Assembly (NCBI GenBank): GCA_035454605.1 | Contig: DATIGQ010000162.1 | Coordinates: 1 to 44,079, forward strand | Source of the DNA: Terriglobales bacterium | GTDB taxonomy: Bacteria; Acidobacteriota; Terriglobia; Terriglobales; Acidobacteriaceae | Length of the DNA stretch: 44,079 bases | Reading direction: 5' to 3' | Part shown: positions 25,056 through 32,653 of the stretch, piece by piece | How the letters are laid out: each line of letters begins with the position of its first letter | How positions within the stretch are numbered: position 1 is the first letter of the stretch | Program-made: the position numbers and the translations under genes | The notes under the pieces: model-generated | What the model was told of the DNA's origin: nothing | Databases searched by the model: none | What the model saw: the letters and a program-made list of their open reading frames with translations, nothing else

Positions 25056-25083
25056 TTGCTATTGCCGCGCGGAGTCCTATAAT
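25056..25083 (+). promoter_or_regulatory. Promoter upstream of the ECF sigma gene
   Basis: TTGCTA (25056-25061), 16 nt and a perfect TATAAT (25078-25083). The -10 overlaps an in-frame ATG at 25082, so that ATG cannot be the start of a transcript from this promoter. Confidence 0.6.
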
Positions 25084-25168
25084 GAGTTACCCTTCGGTTA
25101 CTCCCGGGCCGCAACTCGGTGATGCGCGGGATCGGTCGCGGAGTCCAAGAAGGACGCCGAGACCATCT

Positions 25169-25846
25169 ATGTCGCGGAGTGGGGCCGTCAAGGCCGAAAG
25201 CCCGGAACCGTCAGCCAGCAGGTCGCTGCGGGACGAAGCCGCACTCATCCACCGTGTCCAGCAGGGCGAGAATCACCTCTTTTACGAACTGATCGAGCCC
25301 TACCAGCGCAGCGTCTACTACGCCGCCTATGCCGTCCTGGAGAACGACGCCGACGCCGAAGAAGCCGCGCAGGAAGCCTTCCTGAAGGCCCTGGCCCACC
25401 TGCCGCAGTTCCGCGCCGAATCCAAGTTCAGCACCTGGCTGGTGCAGATCGCCATCAATGAGGCCCGCATGCGGCGCCGCAAGGACCGCAAGGGGCTTTA
25501 CGAATCCATCGACAACGGCAAGCCTGACGAGGAAGGCGATTACATCCCGCGCGACTTCGCCGACTGGCGCGAGATTCCTTCGGAAACCCTCGACCGCAAG
25601 GAACTGCGTGAGGCGCTGGCCCGCGCCCTGGCCTCGCTCAAGCCCAAGTACCGCGAAGTCTTCATCTTGCGCGACGTGCAGAACCTCAGCATCGCGGAGA
25701 CCGCCCGTCTGCTCGGCATCAACGAATCCTCGGTCAAGACCCGCCTGCTGCGCGCCCGCCTGCAGATGCGCGACGCGCTCGCCCCCGGCGTCGATGGCTC
25801 CTGGAGCTCGGGCAGTCCCAAGTACAAGAAGGTGCGGCCATGGTAG
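25169..25846 (+). CDS. ECF-type RNA polymerase sigma factor
   Basis: An extracytoplasmic-function sigma-70 factor. Region 2 is visible as LIHRVQQGENHLFYELIEPY followed by AEEAAQEAFLKALAHLPQFR and SKFSTWLVQIAINEARMRRR, and region 4 as ALASLKPKYREVFILRDVQN, then LSIAETARLLGINESSVKTR with LLRARLQMRDAL. I choose ATG 25169 (MSRSGAVKAE) because the frame's first ATG at 25082 lies inside the -10 element. The protein then has 225 aa. Its stop overlaps the start of the MEDS/zinc-finger gene by 7 nt. Three zinc-finger proteins surrounding one sigma factor is unusual. What the sigma factor controls is not visible. Confidence 0.9.
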   Translation: MSRSGAVKAESPEPSASRSLRDEAALIHRVQQGENHLFYELIEPYQRSVYYAAYAVLENDADAEEAAQEAFLKALAHLPQFRAESKFSTWLVQIAINEARMRRRKDRKGLYESIDNGKPDEEGDYIPRDFADWREIPSETLDRKELREALARALASLKPKYREVFILRDVQNLSIAETARLLGINESSVKTRLLRARLQMRDALAPGVDGSWSSGSPKYKKVRPW

Positions 25847-26694
25847 AAGCCAGACCCAAGGCCTGCCGCGGCATCGAGCGTCGCATCTCCGACTACCTCG
25901 AGGGTCAGGTCACCTCCAGGCAGCGTGCCGACATCCGCGGTCATCTTCGCCGCTGCCGCCGTTGTGCGGCGGTGTTCGAGGGCGTGCGCAACCTCAGGCG
26001 CTTGGCCGCCGACCCGTGCGCCTTCCCGCTTCCCGCCGGATTCAGCCAGCGCCTTCGCCGGCGTATCCAGGAAGCGGTTCAGCCTCCGGCGCTGTTGGTG
26101 CCGCTGGGTGTGGGCGACGCGATGGCCCGCAGCGGCGACCACGTCGGCTATTTCTGGGAATCCGAGCCCGACTTCGAAGCCGCCGTCGGCTTCCTGGAAG
26201 CCGGACTGCGTGGCCGCGACGCCGGCTTCATCTTCGGTCACCCGCAGGCCAACCAGCGCGTCCTCGCCATCCTAAGCCGGCATGGTTTCGACGTGGCGCG
26301 CCTGGCCCAGGAGCGGCGGCTGTTCGTGCTCGAAGGCAAGCCCACCGGTCAGGCCATGCTGGAAGACATTGCGGCGGCCTTCAAGCTCGCACTCGATGCC
26401 GGCGCACCCCTGCTCCGCCTGCTGGGCAACATCGGTTGGGGCCGCCCCGACTGGCCCCCGGACGACGCCATCCTCGAATTCGAATCGCGGGTCACCGTGG
26501 CCGCCAAGAGCCTTCCCGCCGTCATCGTCTGCATGTACGACGTGGCCGCGCTGCCCGGCCGCATCCTGCTCAAGGGCGGATTTGAAACTCATCCCTTGAC
26601 CTACCACGACCAGCAACTGGAGCAGAATCCTCATCACGTGCCCAACGACCGGTTCCTGGCGCTGCTCCAGGCCGCCGACGGGAGGATCCAGTAA
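25840..26694 (+). CDS. Zinc-finger/MEDS-domain fusion, putative sensory anti-sigma factor
   Basis: A 284-aa cytoplasmic protein. The N-terminus has the zf-HC2 pattern C9, H35, C39, C42 (HLRRCRRC), and residues 60-75 carry the PAGFSQRL tail shared with two neighbours. Residues about 97-252 form a MEDS (DcmR-type sensory) domain: HVGYFWESEPDFEAAVGFLE, AGLRGRDAGFIFGHP, LGNIGWGRPDWPPDDAILEF, VIVCMYDVAALP and LKGGFETHPL. MEDS domains are predicted to sense small molecules. The start overlaps the sigma-factor stop (ATGGTAG), coupling the two. I infer a ligand-responsive anti-sigma factor; it is also possible that it acts as a co-regulator. Confidence 0.85.
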   Translation: MVEARPKACRGIERRISDYLEGQVTSRQRADIRGHLRRCRRCAAVFEGVRNLRRLAADPCAFPLPAGFSQRLRRRIQEAVQPPALLVPLGVGDAMARSGDHVGYFWESEPDFEAAVGFLEAGLRGRDAGFIFGHPQANQRVLAILSRHGFDVARLAQERRLFVLEGKPTGQAMLEDIAAAFKLALDAGAPLLRLLGNIGWGRPDWPPDDAILEFESRVTVAAKSLPAVIVCMYDVAALPGRILLKGGFETHPLTYHDQQLEQNPHHVPNDRFLALLQAADGRIQ

Positions 26695-26704
26695 GGCTCG
26701 AGCG

Positions 26705-27007
26705 ATGGCCAGGCAGAAACGCCAACCCGCACCGAAAGCCGGGCAGAAGGCCGCCGGTCCGGTTGTCGAGATCAGTTGCCGCGAAGTGCTGCGCGAGATT
26801 TCCAGGTACATCGAGAGCGACCTCGATCCCGGCCTGCGCGGCATGATCGAACGTCACTTTGCCGGCTGCCGCCACTGCTCGGCGGTGCTCGACGGCACCC
26901 GCAACGTCATCGTGCTCAGCGGCGACGACCGCACCTTCTCCCTGCCCTCCGGTTTCAGCCAGCGCTTACGCAGCCTGCTCGAAACCCGATCCCCCGAAGA
27001 CAACTAG
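26705..27007 (+). CDS. Zinc-finger (putative anti-sigma) protein, copy 3
   Basis: A 100-aa protein with a basic N-terminal extension (MARQKRQPAPKAGQK) and the same zf-HC2 spacing as its neighbours: C25, H51, C55, C58 (HFAGCRHC), then NVIVLSGDDRTFSLPSGFSQ followed by RL. It starts 10 bp after the MEDS protein and is presumably the last gene of the sigma operon. No membrane segment. Confidence 0.78.
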   Translation: MARQKRQPAPKAGQKAAGPVVEISCREVLREISRYIESDLDPGLRGMIERHFAGCRHCSAVLDGTRNVIVLSGDDRTFSLPSGFSQRLRSLLETRSPEDN

Positions 27008-27297
27008 CGTCGCGCCCCACAACTTCATTTGGAATAGTTTTCAGGTTGTCATCCTGAGGGAAGCGAAGGATCACCCCCATCCCACAAATTCCCAGCAAAT
27101 CCCTGACCTGTCATTCTGAGCGCAGCGAAGCATCTATGAATTTGAAACCAATGCATGTCTTTCGGAGGGGCACGGCTCTAGCCGTGCCGTTCGGAGCGCC
27201 AAGCATCTGGGCTTTAGCCCCTGAAGGAACAACAGGCAGTGATTAGTGATTGAGGTAACGAAAATAGGAGCAGATATGGCCGGGACCTGCAATAAGG
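27008..27297. repeat. Intergenic dispersed repeats and REP-like hairpins
   Basis: Two copies of a 26-bp element, TGTCATYCTGAGSGMAGCGA-type, lie at 27047-27072 and 27109-27134. Further along are a perfect GGCACGGC/GCCGTGCC hairpin (27169-27188) and GGGCTTTAGCCC (27210-27221). These resemble dispersed intergenic elements known from many acidobacterial genomes. No gene is seen here. Confidence 0.6.
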
Positions 27298-27735
27298 TTA
27301 GTCGCCCCGCTTCCGGCTCGCTCGCCGGGGCTTGCTCTTGCCCTTGAGATTCAGCGCCACGGCTGCGCGGATGAGGTCCTTCAAGGCCGCCTCATGGATT
27401 TTGTCGCCTTCGTGGATATCGATGGCGCGCCTCACATTCCCCTCCAGGCTGGCGTTGAACAGGCCTGCAGGGTCCGGCAACGCAGCTCCCTTGGGAAACG
27501 TCATCTTGACGACGTTTTTGTACGTCTCTCCCGTGCACACGATGCCGCCGTGGGACCAGACCGGTGTTCCGGGGCTCGTGGGCTTCACCCACTTCCGCTC
27601 CTCGACGATCTCAGGGTCTGCCTTGTGTATGATGTCGCGCACTCTCGCGAGCGTCTTCCCGCGCCAATCCCCAAGTTCCTTGATCTTCATGTCGATGAAT
27701 CGAGAGGCGGATTCCACCGGCGCGGGCCCTTTCAT
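27298..27735 (-). CDS. DUF1801 family protein (YdhG/YdeI-like)
   Basis: A 145-aa soluble protein of the DUF1801 family. The core is recognisable: EERKWVKPTSPGTPVWSHGG, then IVCTGETYKNVVKMTFPKGA and SLEGNVRRAIDIHEGDKI followed by LKDLIRAAVALN. The C-terminus is a basic tail (KGKSKPRRASRKRGD). Related proteins include a family implicated in frataxin-like iron handling, but the function here is unknown. It stands alone next to repeats. Confidence 0.85.
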   Translation of the reverse strand: MKGPAPVESASRFIDMKIKELGDWRGKTLARVRDIIHKADPEIVEERKWVKPTSPGTPVWSHGGIVCTGETYKNVVKMTFPKGAALPDPAGLFNASLEGNVRRAIDIHEGDKIHEAALKDLIRAAVALNLKGKSKPRRASRKRGD

Positions 27736-27912
27736 GTACAGCTCTCGCGCCTAATCTAGCTGCGCTCACCTTTCGTCTGCAAGCCGCCGGAAGAGCCGCT
27801 CTTACATCGCCGACCGATACCAGAATGGACATCAACCCCTATGAACGTGACAGAAGCAGATGCGGCAATCATCGACTAACTAACATACAATCAACTCGCC
27901 AGCGCCTTGCCT

Positions 27913-27954
27913 GCCCGGGTGGCGAAACTGGCAGACGCACGGGACTTAAAATCC
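27913..27954 (+). pseudogene. 5' fragment of tRNA-Leu (anticodon UAA), truncated
   Basis: Starting GCCCGGGTGGCGAAACTGGC, the sequence matches the acceptor, D-arm and anticodon loop of a tRNA-Leu(UAA), with anticodon TAA in the ACTTAAAATCC loop. It diverges after three bases of the 3' anticodon stem (27954); no variable arm, T-arm or pairing CCCGGGC acceptor follows. The break in the anticodon region is where integrases commonly recombine, so this is probably an attachment-site scar. Confidence 0.75.
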
Positions 27955-28126
27955 ATTTCTGGGTTTCTGTACGAACGCGCACGATTTCGCAGCTTTCTGC
28001 AATGTTCCACGAAACACAAGGCTTTGTCTGCTGGTTTTCCCGCATCGACACGCACTGTCTCGCACCGAGGTCGGAGACCAAGTGACACCAGAAGTGACAC
28101 CGGATAGAGTGTGTCCGTAGAGCGCC

Positions 28127-28306
28127 ATGGAAGACGAGCCCAAAAAGCGGGACCTGAGGTTTGAGGTAGAACCAACTCCCACGCCGGAGCAGTTCGGGAA
28201 GGGGCTCGCGGAAGCAGTCGATGTCTACCTTCGAGCACCGAAGGGTCAGGGCAAGCAGGCGGTGAAGGAGCACTTCTTACGGCAGTTCAAGAAGAAGCTG
28301 CAATGA
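28127..28306 (+). CDS. 59-aa protein in mobile-element scar
   Basis: ATG 28127 opens a 59-aa frame (MEDEPKKRDLRFEVEPTPTP, ending LRQFKKKLQ) in the region between a tRNA fragment and an excisionase/IS remnant. The charged, short sequence looks like a small element-borne gene. I cannot assign a family. A single-frame ORF of this size has moderate chance support. Confidence 0.45.
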   Translation: MEDEPKKRDLRFEVEPTPTPEQFGKGLAEAVDVYLRAPKGQGKQAVKEHFLRQFKKKLQ

Positions 28307-28386
28307 GCGCGCGACCCTGCACCTCGTCTCGCAGGGTTCAGGCCACCAACGACATATCTCCCGAGCATCGCGGTAACCGGTTTCAG

Positions 28387-28517
28387 CTACGCGCGACCCT
28401 TGCCCAGAATCATTCTGTCGCGCAAGTGCTTTTCCAGCTCTAGCCAAGGGTAGCGCACGAGCCGGCCGACCTTCGTAAAGGGCGGCCCGTTTGGTGACCT
28501 CTCGCAGCGCCACTGCC
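28387..28517 (-). pseudogene. Excisionase-like HTH remnant
   Basis: On the minus strand, PPFTKVGRLVRYPWLELEKH followed by LRDRM matches the C-terminal part of an excisionase/HTH_17-type DNA-binding protein (VGR-x-RY-x3-LE-x-HL). The N-terminal helix-turn-helix is lost where an IS3-type sequence begins at about 28518. Confidence 0.5.
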
Positions 28518-28518
28518 C

Positions 28519-28771
28519 GACGCCCGGGAGAAGATCGCGCAGTGGAAGCAGGACTACGACGAAAATCGTCCACATAGCAGCTTGCAGCATCGTACACCGG
28601 TGGAGTTCGCAGCGCAGGCTGCAAGCTTCTACAAAGAGGGAGTGGGGCAAGAGGCCTCAAACGTCGGCCCCTTGCCCCACACCCCCATCCCGCTGCCGAG
28701 GAAGGCATGCGGGGCGAACAAAACCCGGAGAAAGTCTCATTATCCCTGGACTAAAGATGGGGGGCAGGTCA
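28519..28771 (+). mobile_element. IS3-family insertion sequence remnant (transposase C-terminus plus terminal end)
   Basis: The plus-strand frame from 28519 reads DAREKIAQWKQDYDENRPHS, then SLQHRTPVEFAAQAA, the conserved C-terminal part of the IS3-family OrfB transposase (YNE-x-RPHSSL-x-x-LTP-type). The coding sequence continues to a terminus GGGGGGCAGGTCA at 28759-28771, which resembles the TGACCTGCCCCCC inverted-repeat end of IS3-type elements. The 5' portion, including the DDE catalytic residues and the left terminus, is missing, so the element is inactive. Confidence 0.7.
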
Positions 28772-28845
28772 GATGGCAAACGACCAGACCCAGAGCCATC
28801 AGTGTGCGGATGGCTGTCGCATCAATTGACCTCACGCATCCGCGG

Positions 28846-29868
28846 TTAGCGCAGCGATTGCAAGTTCAGGATCTGCGAGAGGATGGCGCCCATGATGCCC
28901 GAAGTGCCACCCGAAGATTGGCCAAATTGGTTGCGGCTGTTGTAGCCGTCGTCATAGCCCCGGCTGAAGCCCTGGCGAAAGTAGTAGTTATACTCTCTTT
29001 GGTCAATGTAATAGCCGTCATAGCCGTAGTTCGCGTCCTGATAGGCGTAAGAGTTCCGGTAGCCGGACGTCCAGCGGTCCTGCTGTGCTGCCTGGCCGGC
29101 CTGGAAGCCTTGCGCATATCCGTTGTTCACGGCCTGGCGAAGCAGATTCGCGCCGTATTCGTTGGTCTGGTAGTAGCTGCCAGCGCGGTTGTAGCGATAG
29201 ATCGGGGCCGTGTAGAAGAAAGGATCGTTGTTGTAGTCGCGGGCTTGCTGGAGATCGATTCGCTGCTGACGCAGGCGCGCCAAATACTCCTGCTGGTAGC
29301 GGTAGCTCGCCATGTATCGTTGCTGCTGGAGCCGTGCCGCGTACTGCTGCGCGAGACGCTGCTGCTCGTCCAGGCGCCGACGGTACACTAGGACGCGCTG
29401 CTGCTGGGCGCGAATCAGGGCCTGCTGACGCTTTTGCGACACACGCGTCTGCTGTCCGGGGGGCACGGTGCCATCGCCCCACCCGACCTTTTTCCCCTTG
29501 TCCCAACCCGGCGGTCGGTCTTGCTGTTGCTGTACCCGCACCTGCCGCTGATTCTGCTTCTGCTGCTTCTGCGGTTTCTGCTGTGACTGCACCCGCTGCT
29601 GCTGTTGGTCTTGCTGCAGGGCCCGCTGTTGCGTCTGTTCAGGCCGGGCTTGTGGTGCGGGTTCCTGTTCCTGTTGCTTGCCTTGCCGGCTTTCCGCCTG
29701 GGCCTTGGACTTGCCCTTGGCCTGCTTTTGAGACTTCCCCTGTTTGTCGCCCTTGTCCTGCTTTTCTGACTTGTCCTGCTTGCCACCCTGCCGTGCGTAT
29801 GCAGGCGCGGCGGTCCCAAGCAGCAGGAACAGAGATAGTGCGGTGCTGATGACTCTAACTGACTTCAT
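28846..29868 (-). CDS. Exported Gln-rich low-complexity protein
   Basis: A 340-aa exported protein with a signal peptide (MKSVRVISTALSLFLLLG, cut after AYA at about 25), a long Q/K-rich low-complexity stretch (about 27-125) and a C-terminal region of Tyr/Gln-rich, YNNDPFFYTAPIYRYN-type sequence (about 210-325) with glycine and aromatic repeats. GGAG lies upstream of the ATG. No enzyme or domain is recognised; the composition is typical of surface or matrix-associated proteins. The neighbours are a mobile-element scar and, divergently, a glycosyltransferase. Confidence 0.75.
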   Translation of the reverse strand: MKSVRVISTALSLFLLLGTAAPAYARQGGKQDKSEKQDKGDKQGKSQKQAKGKSKAQAESRQGKQQEQEPAPQARPEQTQQRALQQDQQQQRVQSQQKPQKQQKQNQRQVRVQQQQDRPPGWDKGKKVGWGDGTVPPGQQTRVSQKRQQALIRAQQQRVLVYRRRLDEQQRLAQQYAARLQQQRYMASYRYQQEYLARLRQQRIDLQQARDYNNDPFFYTAPIYRYNRAGSYYQTNEYGANLLRQAVNNGYAQGFQAGQAAQQDRWTSGYRNSYAYQDANYGYDGYYIDQREYNYYFRQGFSRGYDDGYNSRNQFGQSSGGTSGIMGAILSQILNLQSLR

Positions 29869-30217
29869 TAGGTTGCGCTCCGTTTCAGCGATCGGCGCTC
29901 TGGTTCAGCGCGAAGTGCGGTCGGTTGACCCTTCATTCCTTCTTCATCCTGCGCGTCGGTGCGACTCGGCGTGTGCGTAGTTAGACGGACACTTTCGGTC
30001 GTAATTGGATGCTACGGGCCGGCGGCTCTGCTTTCTGTACCAAAGAGCACAGGCTCAGGCCGACTGGCGAAGGTGTTCAGTTGTGCACAGACGCCAGTCG
30101 TGTGATGGATTGATGATGAGGGAGCCCCTGGTCTTGCGTGGGCACAATCGGTACAACCTGCCACTGAAGCAGCGGCGAAGCAGCCCGCGCCCGCTGCCAC
30201 AACCTAAGGAGACATGA
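29869..30217. other. Divergent intergenic region (about 350 bp)
   Basis: This gap separates the Q-rich exported protein from the glycosyltransferase. It contains the leader and strong AAGGAG for the latter and a TGTGCACA palindrome near 30085. I could not recognise a clear -35/-10 pair on either strand. Confidence 0.4.
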
Positions 30218-32653
30218 ATGTCGTCACTAGAGAGTGCACCGTGGAGAAAACCATCATCTCGGCTCACGGTGCGCACGCCGGTGCTCGAAGAAAAGCCGGC
30301 GCCGTCGTGGCGGTTGAGGTCCAGCGCTGCGCTTCCAAGCCGGATCGCGGTGATCGGAAACTATCTCCCGCGACAGTGTGGGATCGCCACTTTCACGACC
30401 GACCTATGCGATGCCATCGGCGCAGAGTTCGGCACCGCGCAACTCCTAGCAGTGCCGGTCAACGACCCTGAATCGCGGTACAGCTACCCCGCTCGCGTCC
30501 GATTCGAGCTCACGGAAGGTGACCCTTCCTCGTACGAGGATGCCGCCGACTTTCTTAACTTCAACAATGTTGATCTGGTTTCTCTTCAGCATGAGTACGG
30601 CATTTTCGGAGGGCCAGCTGGCAGCCACATCCTGCGCCTGCTGCGGCGCCTCAAGATGCCTATGGTGACGACACTACATACGGTTCTGCGCGCGCCAGAC
30701 GCCAATCAGCGTATGGTCATGGACGAGATCGTGGCACTCTCTGACCGCCTCATTGTCATGAGTGAGCACTCCTCGCGGTTCCTGCAAGAAGTGTTTCGTG
30801 TTCCTGAGGAGAAAATCGACCTCATTCCTCACGGCGTCCCCGACCTGCCCTTTGGAGATCCCAACTACTATAAAGATTCCTCCGGAACGGAAGGGAAGGC
30901 TGTGCTACTCACGTTCGGACTGCTGTCGCCGAATAAGGGGATTGAAAGCGTCATTGAAGCGCTGCCACGCATCGTTGCCCAACACGCCGACGCCGTCTAC
31001 GTGATCGCGGGTGCTACCCATCCTCGTATCCGACGTCGCGAAGGGGACCAATATCGGCTCAAGCTGCAGGCTCTGGCAAGAAAGCTCGGGGTAGAACGCA
31101 ACGTGATATTCCACAATCGTTTCGTCAGCCCTGAGGAGATGGCCCAGTTCGTTGGGTCGGCCGACATTTACATCACCCCGTATCGCGATGAGGCACAAGC
31201 GGTATCCGGCACACTGGCGTATGCGCTAGGCGCGGGTAAGGCAATCATTTCGACCCCATACTGGCACGCCACCGAACTACTGGATGACGGCCGCGGGGTT
31301 CTAGTGCCGTTCCAAGACTCCAAAGCAATTGCAAGTGCGGCGATTGAACTCCTGGACAAGGAGGCAACCCGCCATGCCATGCGCAAGCGCGCCTACCTGT
31401 ATGCGCGCGACACGGTCTGGAACAAGATCGCCCGGTCCTATATGGGCACGTTCGTACGCGCCCGTTCTGACCGTATGCAAACCCCGCGTATCGCGTTCTC
31501 GGATCTGAATGCCGAAAGGACGCTGGACAGGCTGCCATCCATCAAGCTGGATCACCTGTATCGTATGACCGACCACACCGGCCTCCTGCAGCATGCAGTA
31601 TTCTCGGTGCCGAATTATCGGGAAGGCTACTCAACCGACGACAATGCTCGCGCGTTGATTGTGGCTGTTCTGATGGAGCAGCTTGGGATGACAGCGGTTT
31701 CCGAGTCGGCAAGGTTGGGATCATGCTATTTGGCGTTTCTATGGCACGCGTTCAATCCGGCGACCGGCCGGTTTAGAAATGTTCTGAGCTACGAGCGCCA
31801 GTGGCACGAGGCCGAGGGATCCGAAGATAGCCATGGGCGCGCTCTGTGGGGATTGGGAACCGTCCTGGGGCGCTCCAAGTCCCCGGGTTTAAGGGGCACG
31901 GCAGGCCGGCTTTTTGAATCTGCCGTTCCTGCCATGCACGCCTTCCGCAGTCCCCGTGCCTGGGCCTTCGCTGCGCTGGGATTGCAGGAATACCTTGACT
32001 GCTTTCCGGGGGACAGAGCGGCTCTCCAGACGAGAGACGAGCTGGCACATCGACTGCTTGATAGTTACGCTTCCAGCCGCTCGGCGGGATGGAACTGGTT
32101 TGAGGATGTCCTCGCTTACTCAAACGCCCGATTGCCACAGGCTCTCCTAGCTTGCGCTTCGCGCACCTCAGACAAAGTGATGCTTGCGGCCGGTCTTGAA
32201 TCCCTGGATTGGCTTGTCAGGATGCAGCGTTGCGAAACAAAAGGGCACTTTGTGCCCATCGGATCCCAGGGTTTCTACCGCGAGGGCGGTGACAAAGCCC
32301 GCTTCGATCAACAACCTGTCGAGGCAGGCGCTGCCGTATCTGCATGCCTGCAGGCCTTTCGCGCAACCGGAGATGACCGTTGGCAGAAGGAGGCTTGGTC
32401 AGCGTTCAACTGGTTTCTGGGCGACAATGATCTGCAGATCGTTCTTTATGATTCCAGCACCGGCGGATGCCGGGATGGTTTGCATCCCGACCGGGCCAAC
32501 GAGAACCAGGGAGCAGAGTCCACTCTTTCATTCCTGATGGCGCTGTTGGAGATGCGTCTTCTAGAGGGCGCGGACCTGCTGCTCACCAAGCGCGAATCGC
32601 CAGCCGACTCAGCCGGTTTTGCCAGTTCCCGCAATCCATTGGAGATCTCATGA
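30218..32653 (+). CDS. GT4 glycosyltransferase fused to a C-terminal helical (toroid-like) domain
   Basis: An 811-aa protein. The N-terminal half (about residues 40-410) is a GT-B fold GT4 glycosyltransferase: IAVIGNYLPRQCGIATFTTD, VDLVSLQHEYGIFGG, LTFGLLSPNKGIESVIEALP, ADIYITPYRDEAQAVSGTLA and YALGAGKAIISTPYWHATEL. The C-terminal half (about 440-790) has the spacing of alpha-helical hairpins as in (alpha/alpha) toroids (YSTDDNARALIVAVLMEQLG, WNWFEDVLAYSNARLPQALL), comparable to glycosidase-like domains, but no catalytic residues can be assigned. ATG 30218 has a perfect AAGGAG 6 nt upstream. It overlaps the GH130 gene by an ATGA. Presumably it builds a polysaccharide that the GH130 enzyme turns over. 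Confidence 0.9.
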   Translation: MSSLESAPWRKPSSRLTVRTPVLEEKPAPSWRLRSSAALPSRIAVIGNYLPRQCGIATFTTDLCDAIGAEFGTAQLLAVPVNDPESRYSYPARVRFELTEGDPSSYEDAADFLNFNNVDLVSLQHEYGIFGGPAGSHILRLLRRLKMPMVTTLHTVLRAPDANQRMVMDEIVALSDRLIVMSEHSSRFLQEVFRVPEEKIDLIPHGVPDLPFGDPNYYKDSSGTEGKAVLLTFGLLSPNKGIESVIEALPRIVAQHADAVYVIAGATHPRIRRREGDQYRLKLQALARKLGVERNVIFHNRFVSPEEMAQFVGSADIYITPYRDEAQAVSGTLAYALGAGKAIISTPYWHATELLDDGRGVLVPFQDSKAIASAAIELLDKEATRHAMRKRAYLYARDTVWNKIARSYMGTFVRARSDRMQTPRIAFSDLNAERTLDRLPSIKLDHLYRMTDHTGLLQHAVFSVPNYREGYSTDDNARALIVAVLMEQLGMTAVSESARLGSCYLAFLWHAFNPATGRFRNVLSYERQWHEAEGSEDSHGRALWGLGTVLGRSKSPGLRGTAGRLFESAVPAMHAFRSPRAWAFAALGLQEYLDCFPGDRAALQTRDELAHRLLDSYASSRSAGWNWFEDVLAYSNARLPQALLACASRTSDKVMLAAGLESLDWLVRMQRCETKGHFVPIGSQGFYREGGDKARFDQQPVEAGAAVSACLQAFRATGDDRWQKEAWSAFNWFLGDNDLQIVLYDSSTGGCRDGLHPDRANENQGAESTLSFLMALLEMRLLEGADLLLTKRESPADSAGFASSRNPLEIS

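Noticed and set aside
27913-28107. Small protein from 27907 to 28107
   Set aside because: Its N-terminus (ARVAKLADARDLKS) is the usual spurious translation of a tRNA-Leu sequence.
30085-30110. Copy of the 18-bp motif at the TGTGCACA palindrome
   Set aside because: Only the TGTGCA half matches; the TGTACAG half is absent.
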